A DNA stretch of 64,000 nucleotides from Rhizorhabdus sp049889055. GTDB taxonomy: Bacteria > Pseudomonadota > Alphaproteobacteria > Sphingomonadales > Sphingomonadaceae. The position numbers were made by a program, and so were the translations under genes. Shown one piece after another: positions 16,006 through 25,011 of the stretch. Each line of letters starts with the position of its first letter. Position 1 is the stretch's first letter. Where the stretch lies: the NCBI RefSeq assembly GCF_049889055.1, contig NZ_JBLTWO010000002.1, positions 1-64,000 on the forward strand, written 5' to 3'. The notes under the pieces were generated by a model, which worked only from the letters and a program-made list of their open reading frames with translations, was not told the origin of the DNA and did not search any database.

Positions 16006-16545
16006 ATGACCGATATTACCAGAGCCAAAGTGCTGATCATTGCCACCGATGGTTTCGAGCAGTCCGAACTGTTCGATCCGCGCCAGGCCCTGCTCGATGC
16101 GGGCGCGCAGGTCGTGTTGGCCTCGAACAAGAGCGAACCGATCCAGGGCATGAAGCATGACGTGAAGGGCGACACGATCCGCCCCGACGCCTCGATCCAC
16201 GATGTCGACCCCGCCGATTATGACGCGCTGCTGATCCCCGGCGGCGTCGCCAATCCCGATACGATGCGGATGGAGGAGGATGCGCTGAACATCGTCCGCG
16301 CCGTCTTCGACGCGGCCAAGCCTGTGGCTGCCATCTGCCATGGCCCCTGGCTGCTGGCCGAGGCGGACGTCATCGCCGGCCGCAAGCTGACAAGCTGGCC
16401 GTCGATCCGCACCGACCTGCTCAACGCCGGCGCGAATGTCGTCGACGAGCAGGTGGTGATCGATGGCAACCTCGTCACCAGCCGCAAGCCCGACGACATC
16501 CCCGCCTTCAACAAGGCGCTGATCGAAGTGATCGAAGCGGCCTGA
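16006..16545 (+). CDS. DJ-1/PfpI-family protein, general stress protein type
   Basis: The 179-residue protein belongs to the PfpI/YraA branch of the DJ-1 superfamily, reported as intracellular proteases, chaperones or deglycases. The nucleophile elbow reads AICHGPWLL with Cys111 and His112, and the partner glutamate is in DGFEQSEL (Glu18). All three residues of the usual active site are present. A EcfG-type promoter lies just upstream and a strong hairpin follows the stop, so it looks like a single-gene stress unit. Confidence 0.92.
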   Translation: MTDITRAKVLIIATDGFEQSELFDPRQALLDAGAQVVLASNKSEPIQGMKHDVKGDTIRPDASIHDVDPADYDALLIPGGVANPDTMRMEEDALNIVRAVFDAAKPVAAICHGPWLLAEADVIAGRKLTSWPSIRTDLLNAGANVVDEQVVIDGNLVTSRKPDDIPAFNKALIEVIEAA

Positions 16546-16551
16546 AGTCCG

Positions 16552-16580
16552 GGCCCGCCGTCTTTAATGGGCGGCGGGCC
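16552..16580 (+). terminator. Hairpin after the PfpI gene
   Basis: A 9-bp perfect stem (GGCCCGCCG / CGGCGGGCC) with an 11-nt loop begins 6 bp after the stop codon. Only two T residues follow, so it is a strong hairpin but a weak classical terminator. Confidence 0.55.
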
Positions 16581-16606
16581 TTCACATCGGGGGCGGGCGG
16601 TGCCAC

Positions 16607-17476
16607 ATGGCCAGCATGGAAGAGCAGGTCGTCGGCACAGCCCAGATGCAGCACCCGCTGGTGCGCCGGTTGCTGGCCGGCAACCCGACGCCCTTCACCT
16701 ATACCGGTACCCAGACCTATCTCGTCGGCACGAGCGACGTTGCGGTGATCGATCCGGGTCCCGATATCGAGGCGCATGTCGATGCGATCGTCGCAGCGGT
16801 CGGCGATGCGCGCCTGTCCGCGATCGTCTGCACCCACACCCATCGTGATCACAGCCCGGCAGCAGCGCTGCTGAAGGCGCGCACCGGCGCGCCGATCATC
16901 GGTTGCGCGCCGCTGGTGCTCGACGATAGCGGCCCGCGCGCCGATGCGTCGTTCGACCGGAATTATACGCCCGACGACATCCTCGCGGATGGTGCTGTCC
17001 TGCAGGGCGAAGGTTGGACGCTTCAGGCGGTCGCCACGCCCGGGCACACCTCGAATCATATCTGCCTTGCCTTGCCGGAAGCGCGCTCGCTGTTCACCGG
17101 CGACCATGTCATGGGCTGGTCGACCAGCGTCGTCGTGCCGCCCGATGGTGACATGGCGCAGTATCTCGACAGTCTCGAGCGGCTGATGCACCGCGATCAG
17201 GACGAGATTTACTTTGCAGCGCACGGCGATCCGATCGAGCGGCCGCAGCGCTTCGTGCGCGGGCTGATCGGGCATCGCAAGCAGCGCGAGGGGCAGATAT
17301 TGCGCCTGCTGGGCCGCGACGTCGGCGCGATCCCCGACATGGTCCTGCAAATGTATGCCGGCATCGATCCCAAGCTGCATCGGGCGGCAGGGTTGTCGGT
17401 GCTCGCACATCTGATCGATCTTGAGCGGCGCGGTATCGTCAGCCACGACGACGCGCTATGGAGCCTCGCGGCCTGA
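16607..17476 (+). CDS. Metallo-beta-lactamase-fold hydrolase, LACTB2/glyoxalase II-like
   Basis: This 289-residue cytosolic protein has the MBL metal motif THTHRDH (about residues 76-82), GHTSNHI, FTGDHVMG and a late AAHG, followed by a C-terminal winged-helix-like extension (HRKQREGQILRLL). That layout fits the LACTB2/beta-lactamase-like family, whose members include endoribonucleases and thioesterases; the reaction here is unknown. It ends 21 bp before nadA and may be co-transcribed with it. Confidence 0.9.
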   Translation: MASMEEQVVGTAQMQHPLVRRLLAGNPTPFTYTGTQTYLVGTSDVAVIDPGPDIEAHVDAIVAAVGDARLSAIVCTHTHRDHSPAAALLKARTGAPIIGCAPLVLDDSGPRADASFDRNYTPDDILADGAVLQGEGWTLQAVATPGHTSNHICLALPEARSLFTGDHVMGWSTSVVVPPDGDMAQYLDSLERLMHRDQDEIYFAAHGDPIERPQRFVRGLIGHRKQREGQILRLLGRDVGAIPDMVLQMYAGIDPKLHRAAGLSVLAHLIDLERRGIVSHDDALWSLAA

Positions 17477-17497
17477 GCCGCCCTGGAGAGTGAATCG

Positions 17498-18487
17498 ATG
17501 AACGCCGTTACCGAGAATCTGACGGGCCTCGACCTGCGCGCCGAGATAGAGCGGCTCCGCAAGGAGCGTAACGCCGTCATCCTCGCCCATTATTATCAGA
17601 GCCCCGAGATTCAGGACCTGGCCGATTTCGTCGGCGACAGCCTCGATCTCTCGCGCAAGGCGGCGGCGACCGATGCCGACGTGATCGCCTTTTGCGGCGT
17701 GCGCTTCATGGCCGAGGTCGCGAAGATCCTGTCGCCCGAAAAGACCGTGATCCTGCCCGACATGGACGCCGGCTGCAGCCTGGAGGACAGCTGTCCGCCC
17801 GAGGAGTTTGCCCGCTTCCGCGCCGCGCATCCCGATCATCTGGCGCTGACCTACATCAACTGCTCGGCGGCGGTGAAGGCGCATAGCGACATCATCGTCA
17901 CCTCTTCCTCGGCCGAGACGATCCTGTCGCAACTGCCCGCCGACCAGAAGATCATCTTCGCGCCCGATCGCCATCTGGGCGGCTATTTCGCGCGCAAGAC
18001 CGGCCGCGACATGCTGCTCTGGGAAGGCAGCTGCATCGTCCACGAGGCCTTCTCGGAAACCGAGCTGCTCAAGCTCAAGGAGCAGCATCCAGAGGCGCCT
18101 GTCGCCGCACACCCCGAATGTCCGGTGCACATCCTCGACCACGCCGATTATGTCGGGTCGACCCGCGGCATCCTCGACTATGTGCTTTGTTCGGACGCCG
18201 AGACTTTCATCGTGGCGACCGAGCCGCACATCATTCACCAGATGGAAAAGGCCGCGCCGCACAAGCGCTTTATCGGCGCGCCGGGCGCGGACGGGAACTG
18301 CAACTGCAACATGTGCCCGTACATGGCGCTGAACACGATGGAGAAGCTCTATCTCGCGCTGCGCGACCTGAGCCCGCAGATACATGTGGAGGAAGACACC
18401 CGCGTCAAGGCGAAGCGGTCGCTCGACCGGATGCTGGAGATGACCGGTGGCCTGTCGGGCCCCGACGTCGGGCGGCCGAAGCTTTAA
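17498..18487 (+). CDS. nadA: Quinolinate synthase A
   Basis: NadA condenses iminoaspartate with dihydroxyacetone phosphate to make quinolinate for NAD. The 329-residue protein is full length with ILAHYYQ near residue 29, the CGVRFMAE segment carrying an early cluster cysteine, SCPPEEFARFR, and the C-terminal GNCNCNMCPYM cysteine group; three of these cysteines bind the oxygen-sensitive [4Fe-4S] cluster. nadC lies 124 bp downstream, separated by a palindromic repeat. nadB is not in the window. Confidence 0.97.
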   Translation: MNAVTENLTGLDLRAEIERLRKERNAVILAHYYQSPEIQDLADFVGDSLDLSRKAAATDADVIAFCGVRFMAEVAKILSPEKTVILPDMDAGCSLEDSCPPEEFARFRAAHPDHLALTYINCSAAVKAHSDIIVTSSSAETILSQLPADQKIIFAPDRHLGGYFARKTGRDMLLWEGSCIVHEAFSETELLKLKEQHPEAPVAAHPECPVHILDHADYVGSTRGILDYVLCSDAETFIVATEPHIIHQMEKAAPHKRFIGAPGADGNCNCNMCPYMALNTMEKLYLALRDLSPQIHVEEDTRVKAKRSLDRMLEMTGGLSGPDVGRPKL

Positions 18488-18495
18488 GGACCGAT

Positions 18496-18589
18496 CGTCG
18501 TCCCCGCGAACGGGGGGAATCCATGGCCTGCGAATCGCAAGAGGTTCGCCCTTCACCGAATATGGATTCCCGCCTTCGCGGAAGTGACG
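18496..18589. repeat. Palindromic intergenic repeat between nadA and nadC
   Basis: The left arm CGTCGTCCCCGCGAACGGGG... with AATCCAT and the right arm ATGGATTCCCGCC-TTCGCGG...TGACG are near-perfect inverted copies separated by about 38 bp. This matches the widespread REP-like/MITE-like element of alphaproteobacterial intergenic regions. It would form a long hairpin in the nadA-nadC transcript. Confidence 0.8.
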
Positions 18590-18611
18590 GCTAGCAGCGC
18601 AGGGATAGCGG

Positions 18612-19457
18612 ATGACCTTCACCCTTCCGAACTTCGATCTCGATGCCTTCGTTCGCGCGACCCTGGCCGAGGATATGGGCAGCGGCGGGGATATCACCTC
18701 GGCCGCGACGATTCCGGCCGATGCGCTGTTCGAGGGCGAGATGGCCAGCCGTGACGCGATCAGCGTGGCGGGGCTGCCGCTGGCGGAGGCCTTCTTCCGT
18801 GCGCTCGACCCCGATGTGGAGATCGAGACGCTGGCCGCCGATGGCGACCGCGTCGCGCGTGGCGGCGTCCTCATGCGGCTGCGCGGCAAAGCGCGTGCGC
18901 TGCTGACCGCCGAACGTTCCGCACTCAACACCGTCCAGCATCTGTCCGGCGTGGCGACGCTGACGCGCAGCTATGTCGACGCCATCGCCGGAACCGGCGC
19001 AACCCTGCTCGATACGCGCAAGACCATCCCCGGCCTGCGCGTGCTGGAGAAATATGCGGTGCGGATGGGTGGCGGGACCAACCATCGGATGCGGCTCGAC
19101 GATGCCGCCATGATCAAGGACAACCATGTCGCGGTCGCCGGCAGCATCGGCGAAGCGGTCCGCCGCGCGGTTGCCGCCGGGATCGCGCAGGTGATCGTCG
19201 AGGTCGATCGGATCGACCAGATCGAGCCGGCGCTGGGCGCGGGCGCCACCCATTTGCTGCTCGACAATATGGACCCGCCGACGCTCCGGGGCGCGGTTAC
19301 CCTGGTCGGCGGGCGCGTGCCGACCGAAGCCTCGGGCGGGGTGCGGCTGGATACGATCAAGGCGATCGCCCAGACGGGCGTTACCTACGTCTCGGTTGGC
19401 CGTCTTACCCAGTCGGCACCGGCCGCCGACATCGGCCTCGACTTCCGGGCGGTCTGA
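18612..19457 (+). CDS. nadC: Nicotinate-nucleotide pyrophosphorylase (carboxylating)
   Basis: NadC converts quinolinate and PRPP to nicotinate mononucleotide, the step after NadA. The 281-residue protein has the expected N-terminal LAEDMGSGGDITSAATI, the phosphoribosyl region LLTAERSALNTVQHLSGVAT, the basic motif LDTRKTIPGLRVLEKYAV, and the barrel end GGVRLDTI then GVTYVSVGRLTQS. It is followed one base later by the RNase T2 gene. Confidence 0.97.
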   Translation: MTFTLPNFDLDAFVRATLAEDMGSGGDITSAATIPADALFEGEMASRDAISVAGLPLAEAFFRALDPDVEIETLAADGDRVARGGVLMRLRGKARALLTAERSALNTVQHLSGVATLTRSYVDAIAGTGATLLDTRKTIPGLRVLEKYAVRMGGGTNHRMRLDDAAMIKDNHVAVAGSIGEAVRRAVAAGIAQVIVEVDRIDQIEPALGAGATHLLLDNMDPPTLRGAVTLVGGRVPTEASGGVRLDTIKAIAQTGVTYVSVGRLTQSAPAADIGLDFRAV

Positions 19458-19458
19458 A

Positions 19459-20157
19459 ATGCGCGCGACGCTGGTGCTTCTGCTCGCAACGCTGGTCGCC
19501 GCGCCTGCGTGCAGCCGCAAGGCGCCCAGCTGCGAGGTGCCGGCCGAACTGCCCCGCCCGATGCTCGAAGGGCCGACCAGCGAGCAACCCCGCCGCCTTC
19601 TGCCGATCGGCAGCTACACGCTGGCAATCAGCTGGTCCCCCGAATATTGCGCCGACCGCACGACCAGCCCGCGCGACCATTTCCAGTGCGGCGGCGAGCG
19701 GAGCTTCGGTTTCACCTTGCACGGGCTCTGGCCCGACGGCGAAGGCGCCCAGTGGCCGCAATATTGCCGTCCGACCCGGCTGGTGCCCGAGAAGGTCATC
19801 CGCGACCATGTCTGCACCACGCCGTCGCCGCAGCTGATCCAGCATGAATGGGAGAAGCACGGTACCTGCATGAGCAAGACGCCCGAGGCCTATTTCGCCA
19901 AGAGCGCCGCGCTCTATTCCGAACTGCGCTTCCCCGAGATGGACGAACTGCGCGGCAAGTCGATGACCGCCGCCGCCTTCCAGCAGGCCTTCGCCAAGGC
20001 CAATCCCGGCATGAAGGCCGATCAGATGCGCCTGAACGTCGACAAGGCCGGCTGGTTCGAGGAAGTCTGGCTCTGCCTCGACAAGCAGTTCCGGCGGGCG
20101 AGCTGCCCCGCCCATCAGGGTGGCGCAAGGCCCGGTCAGATCATCCGGATACGCTGA
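19459..20157 (+). CDS. Exported T2-family ribonuclease
   Basis: RNase T2 enzymes cleave RNA through 2',3'-cyclic intermediates, usually in the periplasm or outside the cell. This 232-residue protein has an N-terminal signal (MRATLVLLLATLVAAPAC), possibly ending in a lipobox-like cysteine. Both catalytic segments are present: CAS I FTLHGLWPDG and CAS II HEWEKHGTC, with the essential histidines. The ATG at 19459 is chosen because it starts the signal peptide and follows the nadC stop directly. Nutrient phosphate scavenging is the likely role. Confidence 0.93.
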   Translation: MRATLVLLLATLVAAPACSRKAPSCEVPAELPRPMLEGPTSEQPRRLLPIGSYTLAISWSPEYCADRTTSPRDHFQCGGERSFGFTLHGLWPDGEGAQWPQYCRPTRLVPEKVIRDHVCTTPSPQLIQHEWEKHGTCMSKTPEAYFAKSAALYSELRFPEMDELRGKSMTAAAFQQAFAKANPGMKADQMRLNVDKAGWFEEVWLCLDKQFRRASCPAHQGGARPGQIIRIR

Positions 20158-20177
20158 CCCCTATCATCCTTCTGGAA

Positions 20178-20879
20178 TCAGCCTTCCGGCGTCTCGTCCG
20201 GGATGGCGTTCGATCCGACGACGCCCTTGAATCCCTGTGCGATCACATACCATTCGGACGAGTCCTTGCGGCTTGCCGGGGGCTTGGCATGTTTGACCGT
20301 GGTGAACAGCCGCTTGAGCTCGGCCACCAGGCTGTGGTCGGCGCCGCCCGCCAGCACCTTGGCGACATAGGTTCCGCCCGGCCGCAGCACTTCGCTCGCG
20401 AACTGGCAGCCGGCCTCGACCAGCGCCATCGTGCGCAGATGGTCGGTCTGCTGGTGCCCTACCGTATTCGCCGCCATGTCCGACAGGACGATGTCGGCCG
20501 GCCCGCCCAGCGCCTCGGCGAGCAGGGCAGGGGCTTCCTCGGCCATGAAGTCCATCTGCAGGATGATCGCACCGTCGATCGGATCGGTCGGCAGCAGATC
20601 GATCCCCACCACGGCGGCCTGCGGGCAGATCTTGCGCACGACCTGCGTCCAGCCGCCCGGCGCGATGCCGAGGTCGATCACCCGCTTGGCGCCGCGCAGG
20701 AAATGAAAGCGCTCGTCGAGCTCGGTCAGCTTATAGGCCGCGCGCGAGCGATAGCCCTCGGCCTTGGCCTTGCGGACATAGGGATCATTGAGCTGCCGTT
20801 CGAGCCAGCGCGTCGAGGCCGCCGTCCGGCCCTTGGCCGTCTTGACACGCTGCTTGCCGCCGCTTCCGCCCCGGCTCAC
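20178..20879 (-). CDS. rlmE: 23S rRNA (uridine-2'-O-)-methyltransferase RlmE (FtsJ/RrmJ)
   Basis: RlmE methylates U2552 in the A-loop of 23S rRNA late in 50S assembly. The 233-residue protein has RSRAAYKLTELDE, the SAM loop DLGIAPGGWTQVV, the catalytic aspartate in LSDMAANTVGH, and catalytic lysine in GGTYVAKVL. The GTG at 20879 is chosen: it overlaps the gppA stop (GTGA) and gives a normal basic N-terminus (SRGGSGGKQRVK). gppA-rlmE is a common operon in sphingomonads. Confidence 0.95.
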   Translation of the reverse strand: MSRGGSGGKQRVKTAKGRTAASTRWLERQLNDPYVRKAKAEGYRSRAAYKLTELDERFHFLRGAKRVIDLGIAPGGWTQVVRKICPQAAVVGIDLLPTDPIDGAIILQMDFMAEEAPALLAEALGGPADIVLSDMAANTVGHQQTDHLRTMALVEAGCQFASEVLRPGGTYVAKVLAGGADHSLVAELKRLFTTVKHAKPPASRKDSSEWYVIAQGFKGVVGSNAIPDETPEG

Positions 20880-21928
20880 GAGGCGAGCCTCGCGCGGTCG
20901 CGCGCCATCAGCGAGCGCAATATGCCTTCGCGAATGCCGCGATCGGCGACTCCCAGCCGCTCGGCCGGCCAGATGTCCAATATGGCGTCGAGAATCGCGC
21001 AACCGGCAACGACGAGATCGGCGCGCTCATGCCCGATGCAGGGCAGTTCGGCGCGCTGCTCGACCGTCATGCCCGCCAGCCGCGCGCTGATGTCGCGCAT
21101 CGCGGGCACCGGCACGACCAGTCCGTCGATCAGCCGCCGGTCGTAGCTCGGCAGGTCGAGATGGACGCTGGCGAGTGTCGTCACCGTCCCGCTGGTGCCG
21201 AGCAGGCGACCGGGCTTTCCAGCGCTTTCAAGCTTCGGGGCGAAGGCGGCGAAACTCTCATTCACGCGGGCGCGCATCCTTGCATAGCTGTCGAGCAGCG
21301 AATCCCGGTCGTCGCCGGCGTGGGGCACCGTTTCCGACAGCGAAACGACGCCCCAGGGGGCCGAGAACCAGTCGAGGATGCGGGGGGGCTCATGATCGGC
21401 ATCGATCAGGATCAGTTCGGTCGAGCCGCCGCCTATGTCGAAGACCAGTGCGGTGCCCTCGCCGGGTTCGAGCAGTGCATGGCAACCGAGAACGGCCAGC
21501 CGCGCTTCTTGTTCGGGGGAGATGATCTCCAGCGCAATTCCCGTCTCGCGATAGACGCGCTGGACGAACTCGCGACCATTGCCCGCGCGGCGGCAGGCTT
21601 CGGTGGCGACCGAGCGGACCAGCGATACGCGCCGCCGCCGCAGCTTGTCCGCGCAGACCGACAATGCGCTGACCGCGCGGTCCATCGCCGCCTCGGACAA
21701 CATGCCCGTTGCGGCCAGTCCTTCACCCAAGCGCACGATCCGCGAAAAGGCATCGACGACGACGAAACCGTCGTCGGCCGGTCGCGCGATCAGCAGGCGG
21801 CAATTGTTGGTGCCCAGGTCGAGCGCGGCATAGCTGTTGCGGGGAGGCCCGTTCAGCGACGGAGTACGTGTCCTGCGCCCGCCATGTCCATGCGGTCGCG
21901 ACACGTCTGGATTGGGGCCAGACGCCAT
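20876..21928 (-). CDS. gppA: Ppx/GppA exopolyphosphatase family phosphatase
   Basis: The enzyme degrades polyphosphate and/or pppGpp and so links phosphate storage to stringent control. The 350-residue protein covers the two actin-like ATPase domains: phosphate-1 motif ALDLGTNNCRLL (about residue 35) and phosphate-2 motif FDIGGGSTEL (about residue 160), with catalytic Glu in SPEQEARLA. It lacks the long C-terminal domains of E. coli Ppx, as is usual in this short subgroup. It overlaps rlmE by 4 bp. Confidence 0.93.
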   Translation of the reverse strand: MASGPNPDVSRPHGHGGRRTRTPSLNGPPRNSYAALDLGTNNCRLLIARPADDGFVVVDAFSRIVRLGEGLAATGMLSEAAMDRAVSALSVCADKLRRRRVSLVRSVATEACRRAGNGREFVQRVYRETGIALEIISPEQEARLAVLGCHALLEPGEGTALVFDIGGGSTELILIDADHEPPRILDWFSAPWGVVSLSETVPHAGDDRDSLLDSYARMRARVNESFAAFAPKLESAGKPGRLLGTSGTVTTLASVHLDLPSYDRRLIDGLVVPVPAMRDISARLAGMTVEQRAELPCIGHERADLVVAGCAILDAILDIWPAERLGVADRGIREGILRSLMARDRARLAS

Positions 21929-22077
21929 AGTGTTCGATCTCTTTCATCACCATGCAACATTCTGATGTATGGCACTTGGCGCAGACGGTAATGGGAGATG
22001 ACGCCCACGGCAAGACCGCGCCCGACATCAGTTGACAGCAGCCGACAGCCTCCTTATGTGCGCCGCTCTGTCCTTGA

Positions 22078-22151
22078 TGCCCCGTCGTCTAAAGGTAAGA
22101 CTACGGACTCTGACTCCGTCAATTGAGGTTCGAATCCTCACGGGGCATCCA
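22078..22151 (+). tRNA. tRNA-Gln(CUG), CCA encoded
   Basis: The sequence folds into a cloverleaf. The acceptor stem TGCCCCG pairs with CGGGGCA, the D arm is GTCTAAAGGTAAGAC, and the anticodon stem ACGGA/TCCGT holds the loop CTCTGAC, so the anticodon is CTG (glutamine). The T arm contains GGTTCGAATCC. The 3' CCA is encoded at 22149-22151. The defence operon starts 100 bp downstream, which makes this tRNA a candidate island anchor. Confidence 0.97.
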
Positions 22152-22251
22152 CTCTCCTGAAATCGCGAGATAGTTGGCGGGCTCCTCTTCAGGGTTGCGC
22201 TGGGGGTAGCCAAGTCTTTGCGATTGCGCAGCTGTCTGCCATACAGACGCT

Positions 22252-24972
22252 ATGGCGTCCCCGGAACGAAAAGCCCGCGAGCTGATCGACGCGCAATTGA
22301 GCGCGGCGGGCTGGGTCGTTCAGGATCGGGAAGATATGAGCCTCGGTGCGGGGCTTGGGGTGGCGGTGCGCGAATATCCGCTGGCGACCGGTCCCTGCGA
22401 CTATCTGTTGTTCGTCGATCGCAAGGCATGCGGGGTGATCGAGGCGAAGCCCGAGGGGACCACCCTGTCCGGCGTCGCGGATCAGGCCGTCCGCTATCAG
22501 CAGCGCCTTCCGTCCCACCTTGCGGCGTGGAGCGACCCGCTTCGATTCGATTATGAGGCGAGCGCGTCGGAAATCCTGTTCAGCGACCGCGTCGATGTCG
22601 CGCAGCGTTCCCGATATCTGTTCGGCTTCCACCGTCCCGAAACCCTGCATGAGTGGCTGGAGTCCGGATCGTCCCTGCGATTGCGACTGACCACCATGCC
22701 CCCGCTGGTGACGGAAGGGCTGCGCGCTTGTCAGGTCGAAGCGATCACTGCCCTCGAAGCCTCGCTGGCGGAGGGCAGGCCGCGCGCGCTGGTGCAGATG
22801 ACGATGGGTGCCGGCAAGACCTTCACCGCCGCCACGCAAGCCTATCGCCTGCTGGCCCATGGCGGGGCGAAGCGCATCCTGTTCCTCGTGGACCGCAACA
22901 ACCTCGGGCGCCAGACGCTCAAGGAGTTTCAGGCTTATCGCCCGACGGGGACGGGCCGGCTGTTCACCGAACTCTACAATGTCCAGCGCCTCGGTCCGGC
23001 CGGCCTCGATCCCAATGCTTCGGTGGTGATCTCGACGATCCAGCGGGTCTATGCCCAGCTTGCGGAAGAGGAACTGTCGGAAGAGGACGAGGAGGCGAGC
23101 GGCTATGAGGGCGAGAACGCGCCGGCAAAGCAGGTCGTGTACAACGCTGCCCTGCCGCCGGAGACCTTCGATTTCGTCATCGTCGACGAATGCCACCGCT
23201 CGATCTATGGCAATTGGCGGCAGGTGCTTGAGTATTTCGACGCCTTCACCATCGGGCTCACGGCCACGCCGTCGATCCACACGCTGGGCTATTTCCAGAA
23301 GAATCTCGTCGCCAAATATCCCTATGAACGCTCGGTGGTCGACGGGGTGAATGTGCCGTTCGAGGTGTTCCGCATCCGCACCGAGATCGGCGAGCGGGGC
23401 GGCAGGATCGACGCGGGATATACCGTAGCCCGCCGCGACCGGCACACCCGCCGCCAGCGGTACGAGGAACTGTCCGAGGACGTAATCTACGCGCCCACCG
23501 AGCTTGATCGTTCGGTGATAGCGCCCAACCAGATCCGCCTGATCCTCCAGACCTACCGCGACACCCTGCCGACGGAACTCTTCCCCGGTCGAACCGAGGT
23601 GCCCAAGACGCTGATCTTCGCCAAGGACGATCACCATGCCGAAGAGATCGTCCACATTGCGCGCGAGATATTCGGCAAGGACAACGCCTTCGCCAGGAAG
23701 ATCACCTATGCGGCTGACGATCCGGAAAAGCTGATCGCCGAGTTCCGCAACAGCTATCACCCGCGCATCGCCGTCACCGTGGACATGATCGCCACCGGGA
23801 CCGACATCAAGGCGGTCGAAGCGCTGATCTTCCTGCGCGACGTGCGCTCCTCGCTCTATTTCGAACAGATGAAGGGGCGCGGCGTCCGCACGATCAATGA
23901 CGCCGACCTGAAGATGGTCACGCCGGACGCGCAGACCAAGGACCGCTTCATCCTGATCGACGCGGTCGGCGTTACCGAAAGCGTCAAGCAGGTCGCCAAG
24001 CCGCTGGAGCGCAAGCGCGATATCGGTTTCGAGAAGCTGCTTGAGCATGTCGCCAGCGGACGATCCGACCCGGATCTCGTCTCCACCCTTGCGGGTCGCA
24101 TCGCCGCGCTGGCGAAGAAGCTCGCACCCGAAGATCATGCCGAGATCGGGGTGGCCTCGGGTGGTCTCACCCTGCACGACATCGCCTCGCGCCTGCTCGA
24201 CAGCATCGACAATGACAAGGTCGAGGCCGAAACCCCGCCTCCCGTCACCGATGAGGCGATGGAGCGGACCGGCCAGCATATGCGCGAAGAGGCCCTGCGC
24301 GTCCTGGCCGATCGTCCGAAGCTGCGCCGCCTGCTTGTGGACCTGAAGAAACAGTCCGAACTCTATATCGACGAATTCTCCCGTGATGCGGTGATTGCAA
24401 CCGGCTTCGATGAGAAGGCGGCGCGGGAGACGGTGGCGAAATTTTCCGATTTCCTCGACCAGCATCAGGACGAACTGACCGCGCTGACCATCCTCTATGG
24501 CAAGCCGGCCCGCCTGGCGCGGCTGACCTATGACAGCATCGAGCAACTGCGCCACGCCCTTGCCAGGCCACCCTGGCTGCTGGAACCCGTGTCGATCTGG
24601 GCGGCCTACAAGCGGCTGTCCGCAGGCAAGGTCACGGCAGACCCGGCGCGCGTGCTGACCGACATCGTCGCGCTGGTGCGCTATGCGCTGGGCCAGCGCG
24701 ACACGCTCGCCCCGCTGTCGGCGGACATGGCCGGGCGCTTCAACCTGTGGCTGGGGCGCGAGAAGACGGCGGGCCGCGAGTACGGGCCTGAGCAGCTTGG
24801 CTGGCTGGAGGCGATCCGCGATCACCTCGCCGCCAATATTGACCTGAGCCTGCGCGACCTTCAGGAGCAGCCGGTCTTCGTCGAGCGCGGCGGCGTGATC
24901 GCTGCACGCCGGGCGTTCGGCGATCGGCTGGACAAGATCATAGAGGAATTGCCGGACGCGCTGGTGGCGTGA
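22252..24972 (+). CDS. hsdR: Type I restriction enzyme R subunit (nuclease-translocase)
   Basis: HsdR is the ATP-driven translocase and endonuclease of a type I restriction system; with HsdM and HsdS it cuts DNA lacking the host methylation mark. The 906-residue protein has the N-terminal PD-(D/E)xK nuclease (CDYLLFV then VIEAKPEG, about residues 45-65), Walker A TMGAGKTFTA (about 185), the DEAD-type box VDECHRS (about 317), a second RecA domain with ATGTDIKAV and FEQMKGRGVR, and a C-terminal helical EcoEI-like domain. It is first in the operon hsdR-hsdS-darT-darG-hsdM and starts 100 bp after the tRNA. All catalytic motifs look intact. Confidence 0.96.
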   Translation: MASPERKARELIDAQLSAAGWVVQDREDMSLGAGLGVAVREYPLATGPCDYLLFVDRKACGVIEAKPEGTTLSGVADQAVRYQQRLPSHLAAWSDPLRFDYEASASEILFSDRVDVAQRSRYLFGFHRPETLHEWLESGSSLRLRLTTMPPLVTEGLRACQVEAITALEASLAEGRPRALVQMTMGAGKTFTAATQAYRLLAHGGAKRILFLVDRNNLGRQTLKEFQAYRPTGTGRLFTELYNVQRLGPAGLDPNASVVISTIQRVYAQLAEEELSEEDEEASGYEGENAPAKQVVYNAALPPETFDFVIVDECHRSIYGNWRQVLEYFDAFTIGLTATPSIHTLGYFQKNLVAKYPYERSVVDGVNVPFEVFRIRTEIGERGGRIDAGYTVARRDRHTRRQRYEELSEDVIYAPTELDRSVIAPNQIRLILQTYRDTLPTELFPGRTEVPKTLIFAKDDHHAEEIVHIAREIFGKDNAFARKITYAADDPEKLIAEFRNSYHPRIAVTVDMIATGTDIKAVEALIFLRDVRSSLYFEQMKGRGVRTINDADLKMVTPDAQTKDRFILIDAVGVTESVKQVAKPLERKRDIGFEKLLEHVASGRSDPDLVSTLAGRIAALAKKLAPEDHAEIGVASGGLTLHDIASRLLDSIDNDKVEAETPPPVTDEAMERTGQHMREEALRVLADRPKLRRLLVDLKKQSELYIDEFSRDAVIATGFDEKAARETVAKFSDFLDQHQDELTALTILYGKPARLARLTYDSIEQLRHALARPPWLLEPVSIWAAYKRLSAGKVTADPARVLTDIVALVRYALGQRDTLAPLSADMAGRFNLWLGREKTAGREYGPEQLGWLEAIRDHLAANIDLSLRDLQEQPVFVERGGVIAARRAFGDRLDKIIEELPDALVA

Positions 24973-25011
24973 TGCTGCCCTGCGCTTCAGGATGGAACGG
25001 GGTTTGAGGCT

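Noticed and set aside
22189..24825. Long open minus-strand frame of 878 codons opposite hsdR
   Set aside because: The plus strand has full helicase and nuclease motifs; the opposite frame is rich in Arg, Gly, Asp and His with no motif and is explained by GC-rich third positions.
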